Source of the DNA: Paenibacillus sp. 1781tsa1 | Lineage (GTDB): Bacteria > Bacillota > Bacilli > Paenibacillales > Paenibacillaceae | Assembly: GCF_024159265.1 (NCBI RefSeq) | Contig: NZ_JAMYWY010000001.1 | Location: 3,534,001-3,598,000, forward strand | Direction: 5' to 3' | DNA: 64,000 bases | Part shown: positions 43,609 through 53,348 of the stretch, piece by piece | How the letters are laid out: each line of letters opens with the position of its first letter | Position numbering within the stretch: the stretch's first letter is position 1 | The notes under the pieces: model-generated | The model's input: only the letters and a program-made list of their open reading frames with translations | Told to the model about the DNA's origin: nothing | Databases searched by the model: none | Position numbers and translations under genes: made by a program

Positions 43609-45165
43609 TTACGTGCCTGGAACTTCAGGCTGCAAGTTTTCATGTTCCTCCAGCAGTCGTTTCAGCTTTTGGCGCTGCCGTTTTTCCTTCTGACGTCGCT
43701 CTTTGTCCTCAGCCTGCAGTGCCTTGAGTAAGGAGACACACATCCCGATAAGGACAACAGCGAACGGCAGGGCAGACACGATGGAGGCCGTCTGAAGGCC
43801 GTTCAATCCCCCACTAATCAGCAGCACTACCGCTATAGCGGACTGCATGATTCCCCAAGTTAATTTCACTCTTGTGCTCGGATCCATCTTGCCATCTGTA
43901 GTCAGCATGCCAAGCACAAAGGTAGCCGAATCAGCCGACGTAATAAAGAAGATCATGATCAGGACAGTAGCGATGAATGCTACGATTGTGCCTAAAGGCA
44001 ACTGCTCCAACATAAGGAATAAAGCGGTTGTCGCATCTTCCTTGACGGCTTCCGCCAGATGAGCGGCATTGAACAATTCCATGTGAAGTCCTGTTCCGCC
44101 GAAGACTGAGAACCAGACAAATCCGAAAAGGCTTGGAATAACCATGACGTAAATTACAAATTCTTTTATGGTTCTTCCTTTGGATACCCTTGCGATAAAA
44201 GTACCGACAAAGGGAGCCCATGCGATCCACCATGCCCAGTAGAATAACGTCCATGCTCCAATCCAGGTTTCTCTTGAGAACGGCGTCAATCTCAAACTCA
44301 TGTTAATAATATTCTGCATATAACTGCCCAAGGTTGTTGTGAAAGTGTCGAATATAAAAGAAGTTGGTCCAGTTACCAACACAAACAGCATCAACAACAC
44401 AGCTATAACGAGGTTGGTATTGCTCAGAATCTTAATCCCTTTATCCAGTCCGGAAGTTGCCGAGATTAGAAACAATACGGTTACAACTGAGATAATGACA
44501 ACTTGGGTCACAACCGAGTTAGGTATACCGAATAAGTGATTCAGCCCCCCACCGATCTGAAGTGCACCCAAACCAAGCGAGGTCGCAACACCAAAGATCG
44601 TAGAGATAACCGCCAGAATATCAATGAACTTACCAAGCCAGCCTGCAGCAAGACGCTCACCGATCAGAGGAATAAAGGTGGAACTGATCAGCCCTTTGTA
44701 TCCTTTGCGGAACTGGAAGTAAGCAAGCGCTAAACCGATGACGGTATAGATCGCCCAAGGATGCAGCCCCCAGTGAAAGAAGGAATAACGCATGGAAAGT
44801 CTTGCTGCCTGCGCAGTTCCGGGTTCTGCTCCTTCTGGTGCAGATAAATAGTGGGACAGCGGTTCAGCAACTCCCCAGAAAACCAATCCAATGCCCATAC
44901 CAGCGCTAAACAGCATGGACAGCCAGGAAATCGTAGAATATTCCGGTTCATCATCGTCATCCCCCAGCCTGATACCGCCAAATCGGCTGAATGCCAGATA
45001 GAAAGCGAAGATCAGGAAGAACAGTGTCGCTAACAAATAAAACCAGCCAAAATTGTGAATAGAGAAGTTGTAGGCTACGTTAGCCACGTCCGCCAGCTGA
45101 TCAGGAGCAACGGCTCCCCATATTGCAAACAGTGTAACGATGATAATTGTGATGGTAAATACCAT
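43609..45165 (-). CDS. BCCT family betaine/carnitine/choline transporter
   Basis: A 518-residue osmolyte transporter of the BCCT family (OpuD/BetL-like), with 12 predicted helices and sodium- or proton-coupled uptake of trimethylammonium compounds. The signature GMGIGLVFWGVAEPLSHY lies near residue 88, and the aromatic box region WAWWIAWAPFVGTFIARVSKG is in helix 8. The C-terminal tail is long, charged and helical (EDKERRQKEKRQRQKLKRLL), of the sort involved in osmosensing. GGAGG precedes ATG. No choline oxidation genes are adjacent. Confidence 0.93.
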   Translation of the reverse strand: MVFTITIIIVTLFAIWGAVAPDQLADVANVAYNFSIHNFGWFYLLATLFFLIFAFYLAFSRFGGIRLGDDDDEPEYSTISWLSMLFSAGMGIGLVFWGVAEPLSHYLSAPEGAEPGTAQAARLSMRYSFFHWGLHPWAIYTVIGLALAYFQFRKGYKGLISSTFIPLIGERLAAGWLGKFIDILAVISTIFGVATSLGLGALQIGGGLNHLFGIPNSVVTQVVIISVVTVLFLISATSGLDKGIKILSNTNLVIAVLLMLFVLVTGPTSFIFDTFTTTLGSYMQNIINMSLRLTPFSRETWIGAWTLFYWAWWIAWAPFVGTFIARVSKGRTIKEFVIYVMVIPSLFGFVWFSVFGGTGLHMELFNAAHLAEAVKEDATTALFLMLEQLPLGTIVAFIATVLIMIFFITSADSATFVLGMLTTDGKMDPSTRVKLTWGIMQSAIAVVLLISGGLNGLQTASIVSALPFAVVLIGMCVSLLKALQAEDKERRQKEKRQRQKLKRLLEEHENLQPEVPGT

Positions 45166-45410
45166 GAAGAGACCTCCATTATGTAAGCTTCATCCAACTT
45201 TTCCTTAGTATGTACTAGTCCAGCTAATAATCATTCGGAAAGCCAGCTGTTGATAAAATAAAACAATCCGACGTGTATTGAAACAGGTGTGGCAAAAGTC
45301 CTTTTTTTCAGAGGGAAGGATTTATCAATTATTGATGTCCCATAAGGAGAGAAATGTTGAATAAAATATGATAACAAGGGGGAGAGTAGGGAGAAAAAGG
45401 TGGAAAATCC

Positions 45411-46040
45411 ATGTACCGTGTAACCACTTTAGTCATTAGTCTTTTTCTGTTCTTTGGGGCATATCATACTGCCGAAGCATCAGAAATATCCACATCTTCT
45501 CTCATAAATGATCTACAAAAAGGGGGTTACATCCTTTATGTCCGACATGGAGATGCAACAGTTGGAGTAGATCAACCAGATTTTAGTTTGACAGATTGCT
45601 CCACACAGAGGAATTTAAGTGCGGTTGGAAAGGAACAGGCAGAGAAGTATGGTCATGCTATTCGGAAACTAAATATCCCCGTCCATTTCCCCGTGGAAGC
45701 AAGCCCCCTTTGTCGAACTCTCCAAACTGCTCAGATTGCTTTTGGTGCACAAAATGTAAAAGAAAATACATTTTGGTTAAACATATATAAACTCAGTCAA
45801 AATCTGGATACAGAAAATATAAACAGTACAATTCAAGCATTTACAAATGAAGTGGAGCAAACCTCTCCAACGAATTCGAACAGGCTTATTGTAGCTCACT
45901 CTTTTCCTAACGGTCTGGGATTAGGAGAACTCTCGAGTATGGAGACAGTCATTATCAAACCACTGGGAGACCAAAAAGGGTATCAAATTGTTGGAAAATT
46001 GAAATTAGAAGATGTTTTACAGCAAGCTGGAATGTCTTAG
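45411..46040 (+). CDS. histidine phosphatase family protein, exported
   Basis: A 209-residue member of the histidine phosphatase superfamily (branch 1). A signal peptide occupies residues 1-23 (ending AEA). The catalytic motif YVRHGDAT lies near residues 42-49, a second Arg in SPLCRTLQTA near 101 and the second His in IVAHSFPNG near 163. The extracytoplasmic location suggests phosphate scavenging or a cell-surface role. AAAAAGGTGG precedes ATG. Confidence 0.87.
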   Translation: MYRVTTLVISLFLFFGAYHTAEASEISTSSLINDLQKGGYILYVRHGDATVGVDQPDFSLTDCSTQRNLSAVGKEQAEKYGHAIRKLNIPVHFPVEASPLCRTLQTAQIAFGAQNVKENTFWLNIYKLSQNLDTENINSTIQAFTNEVEQTSPTNSNRLIVAHSFPNGLGLGELSSMETVIIKPLGDQKGYQIVGKLKLEDVLQQAGMS

Positions 46041-46047
46041 ATGTCGA

Positions 46048-46098
46048 GGGACAAGAAGAACATATTCTCATTCAAGTCGCTATTTTGGCGGCTTTTTT
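46048..46098 (+). terminator. terminator-like repeat, copy D
   Basis: GGGACAAGAAGAACATATTC, then TCATTCA, then the hairpin AGTCGCTATTTTGGCGGCT and TTTTTT. It starts 8 bases after the histidine phosphatase stop. Same family as 9605, 37683 and 40852; the right-hand inverted end is missing. Confidence 0.75.
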
Positions 46099-46281
46099 AT
46101 CGTTTCCTGATGGAAAAATAAGAATCCAGAAATTAATAAGATCATATACTTATGTGAAGTGGTTCAAAGAGAGGGATTCCACGTTCAAAATAGAATACAA
46201 CAAGAAGGATTGTCTATTTTACCAATATTGGCTATATCGATCAAGAAAGACGATTCTTAAATTAATGAGAGGACTGATTTT

Positions 46282-46440
46282 ATGAAAACTAAACAACTTT
46301 TAAATATGTTTGCAAACGAGAACAGTAACTTTGTTGTATCTATGAATGAAGATTCATGTAAACGAATAACTAATTATGGTGAATGTGAGGAGAAAATAAA
46401 TGAAACTGGTACTTCAGAATGTAAGGAAGAGTTTTGGTGA
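46282..46440 (+). CDS. small Cys-containing ORF overlapping the ABC ATPase gene
   Basis: A 52-residue frame from ATG 46282, with AGAGG 9 bases upstream. The N-terminal half is neutral (MKTKQLLNMFANENSNFVVS) and the rest is acidic with three Cys (DSCKRITNYGECEEKINETG, then TSECKEEFW). It ends 41 bases inside the ABC ATPase gene, in another frame, which suggests coupling. Size and position before an ABC ATPase and permease are like a bacteriocin or leader-peptide gene, but there are no modification enzymes nearby. I do not recognise the sequence. Confidence 0.4.
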   Translation: MKTKQLLNMFANENSNFVVSMNEDSCKRITNYGECEEKINETGTSECKEEFW

Positions 46441-47236
46441 TCAACAAGTATTAAACGATCTCAGTTTTCAATTTGAAAAAGGAAAGATATATGGCCTTCT
46501 GGGACGAAATGGTGCTGGAAAAACAACTTTATTTAATTGTTTAGGTGGCGAGATACAGGCAGATGGTGGCACTATGAAAGTCGTGGACGAATCCACATCC
46601 CGTAACATCGAGATAGATGATGTTGGATACGTATATTCCATGCCATTGTTACCGGAGTTTCTGACGGGATATGAGTTTGTACGTTTTTTCATTGATGTTA
46701 ATTCCGAAGTGATTGAAGGGCGAGGAGACGATATTGACGCTCTTTTTGATATGATGCACATGACACAGGAAGACCGGCATAAACTCATTAAGCACTACTC
46801 ACATGGGATGAAAAACAAAGTGCAAATGATGTTATTTTTGCTCACTAAACCAACAGTAATCTTGCTGGACGAACCTCTCACTTCCTTTGATGTCATCGTT
46901 GCGAGCGAGATGAAACAATTGCTGTGTGATATGAAGAAGGATCATGTACTCATTTTCTCAACTCATATATTACAACTGGCAACGGATCTGTGTGATGAAT
47001 TAATTATTCTAAATGATGGCAGTTTGACGCATATTTCCCCTGATATCCTCATCCAGCCCGATTTTGAAGAGAAGGTCATTGAATTATTGCGAAATGAAAG
47101 CGAGATTGCTCGGACAGAAAATGAACGGAAACAGATGGAAAACGGAGTTGAGAAGGAGAGTGCCGATGCAGGAAATCTGTTGCTGGTTATGTCTTACTCA
47201 AACATACCGATTACACAGCAGCAGTACGCGCAGTAA
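46400..47236 (+). CDS. ABC transporter ATP-binding protein
   Basis: A 278-residue ABC ATPase of the drug/bacteriocin exporter type. Walker A is GRNGAGKTT near residue 36, the signature is the unusual YSHGMKNKVQ near 134, and Walker B is VILLDEPLTSFD near 155. The last 35 residues (NERKQMENGVEKESADAGNL and after) look like an extension beyond the usual end. GAGGAG lies 7 bases before ATG. The next gene is the cognate permease half; the C-terminal extension overlaps what may be the original permease start. Confidence 0.9.
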   Translation: MKLVLQNVRKSFGDQQVLNDLSFQFEKGKIYGLLGRNGAGKTTLFNCLGGEIQADGGTMKVVDESTSRNIEIDDVGYVYSMPLLPEFLTGYEFVRFFIDVNSEVIEGRGDDIDALFDMMHMTQEDRHKLIKHYSHGMKNKVQMMLFLLTKPTVILLDEPLTSFDVIVASEMKQLLCDMKKDHVLIFSTHILQLATDLCDELIILNDGSLTHISPDILIQPDFEEKVIELLRNESEIARTENERKQMENGVEKESADAGNLLLVMSYSNIPITQQQYAQ

Positions 47237-48066
47237 CGAACCAAGCTGATCCTTTGTTAAATACGGAAATCATGATGGCTAATCTTCAACAAAAAATGGT
47301 TCAGTCAAAAGATCATGAGCATAGCAGCGATTCCTCGGCTAACCTGCATGATCGTGTGCAAACTTCATCGAATAAGAGGGGATACGACCAAATTCACAAC
47401 CTCCTGGTTACTCGGCACGATCATCTCATCCAATTGCCTTTTCGCAGACGTTTAACAGCTATTATGATCATCGGATTATTACTATCTTTCTTCGCACTCA
47501 TTTTCAGAGACCATGTCTCTCTAAACACGGTGGAACGATTTACGCCTATACTCATTATGGCTATGCTAAGCCTGACAATAGGTCGAGAGGTTTGTAAGGG
47601 GCTATTTTACCATTGTGATATGCAGCTTATGCGCTACTCCTTTTATCGCAAGCATGCGAAGCAACATTTTCGTCTAAGGTTTAGAAGTGTATTATTCTTA
47701 AATCTAAAATTAGGTGCGTGTCTAGCAGCCGTACTAAGTATCTCTATACTTGTTTTGTCTGAAGGAAGGGATATAAGTACATTGCTTGCCATCTGGTTTA
47801 TGACGATGACACTGTCCATATTTTTCTCAGTACATCATCTGTTGGTATATTATGTGTTCCAACCCTACACAACGGAGTTGGACACCAATAATCCTCTTTT
47901 TACATTAGTGAACAGTCTTATTTCATTAGGCTTTGTTATAACGATGTTTTTAAATCCAACTCTGTGGGTGCTCACTGTTGTCTTAATCGTGCTTACTGTA
48001 GGATATCTGTTCAGTGCGGTACCCGTCGTATCCAAATATGCTCAAAACAATTTTAGAGTGAAGTGA
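47166..48066 (+). pseudogene. ABC permease, C-terminal half, probably truncated/frameshifted
   Basis: From TTG 47254 a 270-residue frame encodes about six membrane helices (LTAIMIIGLLLSFFALIF through LTVVLIVLTVGYLFSAVP). The helices and the segment MQLMRYSFYRKHAKQHF match the C-terminal half of the roughly 540-residue permeases that partner such ATPases; the N-terminal half is absent. The frame stays open upstream (KSVAGYVLLKHTDYTAAVRA, then VTNQADPLLN) to about 47170, where AAGGAG and ATG 47175 exist in the neighbouring frame, so a one-base shift probably separates start and body. It may still be translated from TTG 47254, but without a clear ribosome binding site. Confidence 0.6.
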
Positions 48067-48087
48067 ACGAAAGCCCCAATTATTTTA

Positions 48088-48127
48088 AAACGCTACTGAC
48101 ATAACGTTGTCAGTAGCGTTTTTTTAT
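48088..48127 (+). terminator. rho-independent terminator
   Basis: AAAACGCTACTGAC pairs with GTCAGTAGCGTTTT around ATAACGTT, followed by TTTT. It ends the ABC cluster. Confidence 0.88.
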
Positions 48128-48221
48128 CATTGGATATGTAAATGTAAAAGGATATAGATAGTAACAATTCTGTTTTACAACAACTGTAGGACACAGTCAG
48201 ATTTAGAAAGGATGATATATT

Positions 48222-48626
48222 GTGAATTTTTCTTCTGTACGCATCATTACTGACGACGTGGATCGTCTCGTTGAGTTCTACGAAAAAGTCTTGGAGGTTA
48301 CGGCAGAACGACCTGCGCCGGTATTTGCCGAACTCGTTGTGCCATCATGCACCCTTGCAATAGGCCATTCCCAGACGGCGCAGTTGTTCGGTACGGATGC
48401 TGTACTGAGCGCCAATAACCGTACTGTCATTATTGAGTTTCGAGTCGATGATGTGGAAGCCGAATATGAGCGCTTAAAGTCATTTGTCGATCATTGGGTA
48501 AAAGAACCGACCATGATGCCGTGGGGAAACCGTTCCATGCTGTTCCGCGATCCCGATGGCAACCTACTTAACCTTTTTGAGCCCGTGACCGAGGATGCGA
48601 TTAAACGGTTTAAAGATAGACATTAA
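48222..48626 (+). CDS. VOC family protein (glyoxalase/bleomycin-resistance fold)
   Basis: A 134-residue vicinal oxygen chelate protein. Two beta-alpha-beta modules are seen: RIITDDVDRLVEFYEKVLEV at the N-terminus and FRVDDVEAEYERLKSFVDHW in the second half, ending with the typical MLFRDPDGNLLNLFEPV. GTG start after AAAGGA. The metal-ligand set is partial (Glu in NLFEP), so it may be a binding protein rather than an enzyme. Specificity unknown. Confidence 0.88.
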   Translation: MNFSSVRIITDDVDRLVEFYEKVLEVTAERPAPVFAELVVPSCTLAIGHSQTAQLFGTDAVLSANNRTVIIEFRVDDVEAEYERLKSFVDHWVKEPTMMPWGNRSMLFRDPDGNLLNLFEPVTEDAIKRFKDRH

Positions 48627-48713
48627 CGTACGGTTTCAATGAAATTTGTTCATCTACGACGAATTGGAGTATGATTGGGGAAGACATTACTTCTTTGGAG
48701 GGGGACATCTGTT

Positions 48714-50645
48714 TTGGATGAGCAGTTTCTAGATTTATTGGCCGAAAAATATGATACGGAAGAAAAGATTGTAACCGAGATCATCAACCTTGAAGCGATC
48801 TCCAATCTCCCGAAGGGAACCGAGCATTTTGTCAGCGATTTGCATGGGGAGTTCCAGGCATTTCAGCATGTACTAAGAAACGGTTCGGGTACCGTCAGAG
48901 AGAAAATCAAAGAATTATTCCGGGAAGCTTGGACAGATCAAGAAATCAATGATTTTGCGGCATTGGTTTATTATCCGGAAGAAAAAATACAGCTGGTTAT
49001 AGGTGAACTGAGCAATAAACAGGCTCTGAACCAGTGGTATAGACGAACGATTGAACACATGCTTAAGCTTATCTCTTATGCCTCTTCCAAGTATACGCGC
49101 TCGAAATTGCGTAAAGCTCTGCCGGAGCAATATGTATATATTGTAGAAGAGCTTCTATACAAGACGGATTCGACCAACAATAAGGACCCTTATTACGAGG
49201 AAATATATCGACAAATTATATCCTTGGGCCAGGCGGACAAGCTCATCATCGGCCTTGCTTATACGACCCAGCGCCTGGTAGTTGACCATCTTCATGTGGT
49301 TGGAGATATCTATGACCGGGGGCCGGACCCTGATAAAATTATGGACACGCTAATCAACTACCATTCTGTAGATATTCAGTGGGGGAACCATGATGTCCTC
49401 TGGATCGGTGCATATGCGGGTTCTCTGGTCTGCCTTGCGAATATTATCCGGATCTGCGCCAGGTACGACAATCTGGACATCATTGAAGATGTGTACGGAA
49501 TCAATCTGCGCCCACTGCTAAATCTGGCGGAGAAATATTACGAAGACAATCTGCCCTTTAGACCTAAACTGCAAGCTGGCCATAACGTATCGGAGCAGGA
49601 AATTCTGCAGATCACCAAAATTCACCAGGCCATTGCAATGATCCAGTTTAAACTGGAAATCCCGATTATCAAGAGACGTCCGTACTTTAATATGTCTGAG
49701 AGGCTTTTGCTGGAGAAGATTGATTACGACAACAATGAAATCAATATCTGCGGAAAAACGTACCCGCTGGAAAACACCTGTTTCAGCACTGTAAATCCGC
49801 AAAAGCCTGAACAATTGCTGGAGGAAGAACGTCAGGTGATGGAAAAGCTCCTGTTCTCCGTTCAGCATTCCGAAAAGCTGGCCAGACATATGAACTTTCT
49901 TATGAAGAAGGGTAGTCTTTATTTAAAATACAACGGGAATTTGTTAATCCACGGCTGTATTCCTTTGGACGAAGAAGGAAATATGGAAGAAATGCAGATT
50001 GAAGACAAGACGTATGCGGGCCGTCAATTGCTTGATGTTTTTGAAGATCATTTACGCTACGCCTTTGCGCATCCGGAAGAGACAGAAGATCTGGCGACGG
50101 ATATGGTATGGTACATCTGGACAGGGGAATGTTCCTCGCTCTTTGGAAAGAGAGAAATGACTACTTTTGAACGGTATTTTATCCAGGATAAAGAAGCACA
50201 TAAAGAGAACAAGAATCCATACTACCATTTACGTGAGAATGAAGAGGTCTGTCGAAAAATCATGCAAGAGTTTGATTTGAATCCGGATCATGGACATGTC
50301 ATTAACGGCCACACACCAGTCAAAGAAATTCGCGGAGAGAGCCCTGTTAAAGCAAACGGTAAAATGATCGTGATTGACGGCGGTTTTTCCAAAGCCTATC
50401 AATCCACAACGGGCATTGCCGGATATACGTTGCTGTTTAATTCCTTTGGCATGCAGCTCGTCGCCCATCAGAAATTCAATTCAAAAGAAGATGTGTTATG
50501 CAACGGAACGGACGTATTGTCTGTAAAAAGACTGGTGGATAAAGAACTGGAACGAAAACTCGTGAAGGAAACCAATGTTGGAGAGAAGCTGCTGCAGAAA
50601 ATCTCAAATTTGAAGGACCTTCTGGAATATCACTATATGAATTAA
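48714..50645 (+). CDS. fbp: fructose-1,6-bisphosphatase, class III
   Basis: The gluconeogenic class III FBPase of Bacillota, hydrolysing fructose-1,6-bisphosphate to fructose-6-phosphate. The 643 residues align over their whole length by memory with the Bacillus enzyme. Metallophosphatase motifs are clear: [39 protein letters not shown] and NGHTPVKEI. The frame is open from 48675, but TTG 48714 has GGAGGGGG 9 bases upstream and matches the family N-terminus, so I choose it. Stand-alone gene with its own terminator. Confidence 0.95.
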   Translation: MDEQFLDLLAEKYDTEEKIVTEIINLEAISNLPKGTEHFVSDLHGEFQAFQHVLRNGSGTVREKIKELFREAWTDQEINDFAALVYYPEEKIQLVIGELSNKQALNQWYRRTIEHMLKLISYASSKYTRSKLRKALPEQYVYIVEELLYKTDSTNNKDPYYEEIYRQIISLGQADKLIIGLAYTTQRLVVDHLHVVGDIYDRGPDPDKIMDTLINYHSVDIQWGNHDVLWIGAYAGSLVCLANIIRICARYDNLDIIEDVYGINLRPLLNLAEKYYEDNLPFRPKLQAGHNVSEQEILQITKIHQAIAMIQFKLEIPIIKRRPYFNMSERLLLEKIDYDNNEINICGKTYPLENTCFSTVNPQKPEQLLEEERQVMEKLLFSVQHSEKLARHMNFLMKKGSLYLKYNGNLLIHGCIPLDEEGNMEEMQIEDKTYAGRQLLDVFEDHLRYAFAHPEETEDLATDMVWYIWTGECSSLFGKREMTTFERYFIQDKEAHKENKNPYYHLRENEEVCRKIMQEFDLNPDHGHVINGHTPVKEIRGESPVKANGKMIVIDGGFSKAYQSTTGIAGYTLLFNSFGMQLVAHQKFNSKEDVLCNGTDVLSVKRLVDKELERKLVKETNVGEKLLQKISNLKDLLEYHYMN

Positions 50646-50698
50646 AACGATTGCTAAAAACATCCTGATTAAATGTTGGAGTGTAATTAGACACAGAC

Positions 50699-50750
50699 GC
50701 TCGTATAGGCAGGGAAGTAAATCCCCTGCCTATACGAGTTTTTCTTTTTT
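50699..50750 (+). terminator. rho-independent terminator
   Basis: CTCGTATAGGCAGGG pairs with CCCTGCCTATACGAG across an AAGTAAATC loop, followed by TTTTTCTTTTTT, 54 bases after fbp. Confidence 0.92.
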
Positions 50751-50887
50751 TACAGAGCGATGTAACAGAGGCAGGAGCCTCTGAGATGCCACCGCCACAG
50801 GGATCAATTAGCCCTTATTAGTGTTCAAGATGAGTAATTCCTCTTGAGTATAGGTTCTGCACTTTAAAACCTCATATAGTGTCCAAA

Positions 50888-52462
50888 TCAGTTTACGCGA
50901 TAGATGGAATTCAAGTAATTCGAAATTAATGCGGTATCATCCAGAGAGGTACGCAGTGCGATGTAACCGTCAGGACGAATCAAGACGAGTTCTTTGCTTG
51001 CTACATCGTATATTCGATAGGCATTCCCTACTGTGTCTATTAAGCCTTCCGTCCCATCTTCGTTCGATGGCAGGATATAATGCACATGGAGTTCATCGTT
51101 GGTGAAGTTATTCAAGGAAGGAACAATACAATCAACGCAGTTTGCAAAAGCCAAAAGCGTCCAGTGTGGGCCGCGCAATAGGTCAAAGATACTTCCTGCA
51201 AACCCGGTGCCTTTCAGGCCCGTAGCATTAGGAGCACGATCCCCAGGAGAGGGAGAGGTAACATGGGTTAGAGGAGACGGACGGATAAGAGAACTTGACC
51301 GATAGGAAATGAGAAGCCCACTCGTCAGATCGTCGGATATGGTGCTCAAAGATTGGGACAACTCTCCGCTTTCTGTCGCCGTTGCAACGACCACTCCCAT
51401 CTTCTTCGTGCTGTCCTCAAGCACGGCTTGAGCCACAGGACGGCGCTCTTCATCGTACGTGTCGAGTAAGGAGGTATCCGCTCCGCGAATGACAGCAGCG
51501 AGCTTCCAGCCTAAGTTGTACGCGTCCTGTATGCCGGTATTCATACCTTGACCGCCTGCAGGTGAATGAACATGGGCAGCATCGCCAGCAAGGAAAACGC
51601 GGTCTTTACGATAACGTTCTACCATTCGAACGTTGACCCGGTAGATGGACAGCCAGGAAGCATCTGTGAGTCGAACACGTCCAGCCCCGGCGCGCCGGTC
51701 AAACATGGCTTGATATGTCTCTAGCGACGGCTGCTCTGGTTCTTCGTGGTCTGCTGGAATGGTAGCCTGCAGTTGCCAAATATCGGATTTCGGCAGCGGC
51801 GTCACTCCGACCATCCCCTCCGAAGATGTCCAGATATAGATACGGTCACGGTCTAATCCTTCCAATCGTACATCGCCAAGATACCATCGCTCATGATCGT
51901 GTGTTTCTCCAACCAGCGGTAAGTGAATAAATTTGCGAATATTGCTTTTCCCCCCGTCAGCGCCGACGACATAACGAGCGCGAATGTGCTCTTCTCCTTG
52001 TGGTGAATTCACGGTTACCGTTACACCATCCACATCCTGAACAAGCCCTACAGCTTCCATGCCCAACTCAACTTGCCCACCAAGCTCTGCATATCGGTCG
52101 CGCAATGCTTTTTCCACATCAAATTGAGCAATCCAGACTGGATCACGATAGGGGGTTGCGAGTTCGACGCTGGCTGCCACGGTAATAGACGGCTTATCCA
52201 CACTCCTGCCATCTGCGGTATAATAACGAACAGGCAAATCCATAACACCCGTGTCAATAATGTGATGAACGGCCTCCAAATCATCGACGACTTCAAGCGA
52301 GCGAGGCTGGATTCCTTTAGCACGAGAAGCAACGTTGTATAAGGTGCTTCGTTCAATAATACGATGGGCGACGTTTCGACGGGCAAGATCGCAGGCAAGT
52401 GTAAGCCCCGTGGGACCGGCCCCGACAATAAGAACATCAACAAAAGACCGCATGGTATTCAT
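50888..52462 (-). CDS. FAD-dependent aromatic monooxygenase (PheA/TfdB type)
   Basis: A 524-residue class A flavoprotein monooxygenase. FAD motifs are GAGPTGLTLACDLARR at the N-terminus, DGGKSNIRK (DG motif) near residue 170 and GDAAHVHSPAGGQGMNTGIQ near 290. The C-terminal thioredoxin-like domain (after residue 390) is present, as in the PheA/TfdB and polyketide hydroxylase groups. The family hydroxylates aromatic substrates with NAD(P)H and O2. ATG 52462 follows AAGGAGG; the in-frame ATG at 52483 lacks one. It is divergent from a TetR repressor. Confidence 0.9.
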   Translation of the reverse strand: MNTMRSFVDVLIVGAGPTGLTLACDLARRNVAHRIIERSTLYNVASRAKGIQPRSLEVVDDLEAVHHIIDTGVMDLPVRYYTADGRSVDKPSITVAASVELATPYRDPVWIAQFDVEKALRDRYAELGGQVELGMEAVGLVQDVDGVTVTVNSPQGEEHIRARYVVGADGGKSNIRKFIHLPLVGETHDHERWYLGDVRLEGLDRDRIYIWTSSEGMVGVTPLPKSDIWQLQATIPADHEEPEQPSLETYQAMFDRRAGAGRVRLTDASWLSIYRVNVRMVERYRKDRVFLAGDAAHVHSPAGGQGMNTGIQDAYNLGWKLAAVIRGADTSLLDTYDEERRPVAQAVLEDSTKKMGVVVATATESGELSQSLSTISDDLTSGLLISYRSSSLIRPSPLTHVTSPSPGDRAPNATGLKGTGFAGSIFDLLRGPHWTLLAFANCVDCIVPSLNNFTNDELHVHYILPSNEDGTEGLIDTVGNAYRIYDVASKELVLIRPDGYIALRTSLDDTALISNYLNSIYRVN

Positions 52463-52508
52463 GGTTGAATCCTCCTTGATCATTGTTTTGATAGGTTACA
52501 CGTGTTAT

Positions 52509-52528
52509 ACTACACCGTGCAGTGTAGT
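52509..52528. promoter_or_regulatory. probable TetR operator
   Basis: ACTACAC (52509-52515) and GTGTAGT (52522-52528) are inverted arms around CGTGCA, between the flavin monooxygenase and the TetR gene. A second weak half-site, ACACGTGT, precedes it at 52499. Confidence 0.6.
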
Positions 52529-52590
52529 TTGTAAACAAAGCTTTAACTCTAATCGATTTCAGATAGTATACATATAGGGGGAATAGAAGA

Positions 52591-53226
52591 ATGGAACATA
52601 CGGAAAACAAGAAAATCCGAAAGGGCTCTTCTGACAAACGAGCTAAAATTATTACAGCAGCAAGAGATCTATTTCTTTCAGATGGTTTTGAGCGTTCCAG
52701 TGTCGATGCGATCGCAGCAAAAGCAGGTGTTTCCAAACGGACCGTTTATGATTATTATGGTGACAAACAGAACCTGTTGCTTACCGTTGTGGAAGATTCC
52801 AGTTCTGCGGTTCTTGACATGATTGAGCAAGGGATTTCAGACCACCTCTCGGAATTCACAGATCTGAAACAGGCACTCATCTTGTTTTGCGAGCAAATTG
52901 TAGCTTCTGCGAACGGCTCATCCGACTATATGGCTTTGATCCGTCTGGTAATGGTGGAAGCTGCCAACCTGCCAGACTCATTTTTGGAAAAGCTGGATAA
53001 GGCAACTGAAGAAGGGCTCACCAGGAGATTTACAGCGTTTGGTCAAGACGGATTGCTCGATGTTCCCGATCCTGAAATGGCTACGAAACATTTCACTGCA
53101 TTAACGTTTTTATTGGTCTTTAATCAACCTGGACAAACAGGAACATTGGGGGCGGAACAAACCAAACGTATCATCACTGAAGGGGTACGTGTCTTTCTTT
53201 GCGCATATGCACCCCGTGGCGTTTAA
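52591..53226 (+). CDS. TetR/AcrR family transcriptional regulator
   Basis: A 211-residue regulator with the N-terminal helix-turn-helix (ITAARDLFLSDGFERSSVDA; AKAGVSKRTVYDYYGDKQNL) and a C-terminal domain of the AefR/TetR_C_7 type. GGGGGA precedes ATG. It is divergent from the FAD monooxygenase gene and probably represses it from the palindrome at 52509; the inducer would be an aromatic or antibiotic-like substrate, by inference. Confidence 0.92.
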   Translation: MEHTENKKIRKGSSDKRAKIITAARDLFLSDGFERSSVDAIAAKAGVSKRTVYDYYGDKQNLLLTVVEDSSSAVLDMIEQGISDHLSEFTDLKQALILFCEQIVASANGSSDYMALIRLVMVEAANLPDSFLEKLDKATEEGLTRRFTAFGQDGLLDVPDPEMATKHFTALTFLLVFNQPGQTGTLGAEQTKRIITEGVRVFLCAYAPRGV

Positions 53227-53348
53227 AACGAAAATCAACCATCATCATACTAATTGCGATTTTACTTAACGATAGAATACTGGTGGGGCTGCTAAATTAG
53301 CGTAAACATATGCTGAGGATATGTAGGCGTTCAAAAGCAGAACAGGAA

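Noticed and set aside
46085-46285. 66-residue plus-strand frame before the small Cys peptide ORF
   Set aside because: Starts inside the repeat/terminator element, lacks a ribosome binding site and is rich in Tyr/Lys/Phe as expected from AT-rich noncoding DNA.
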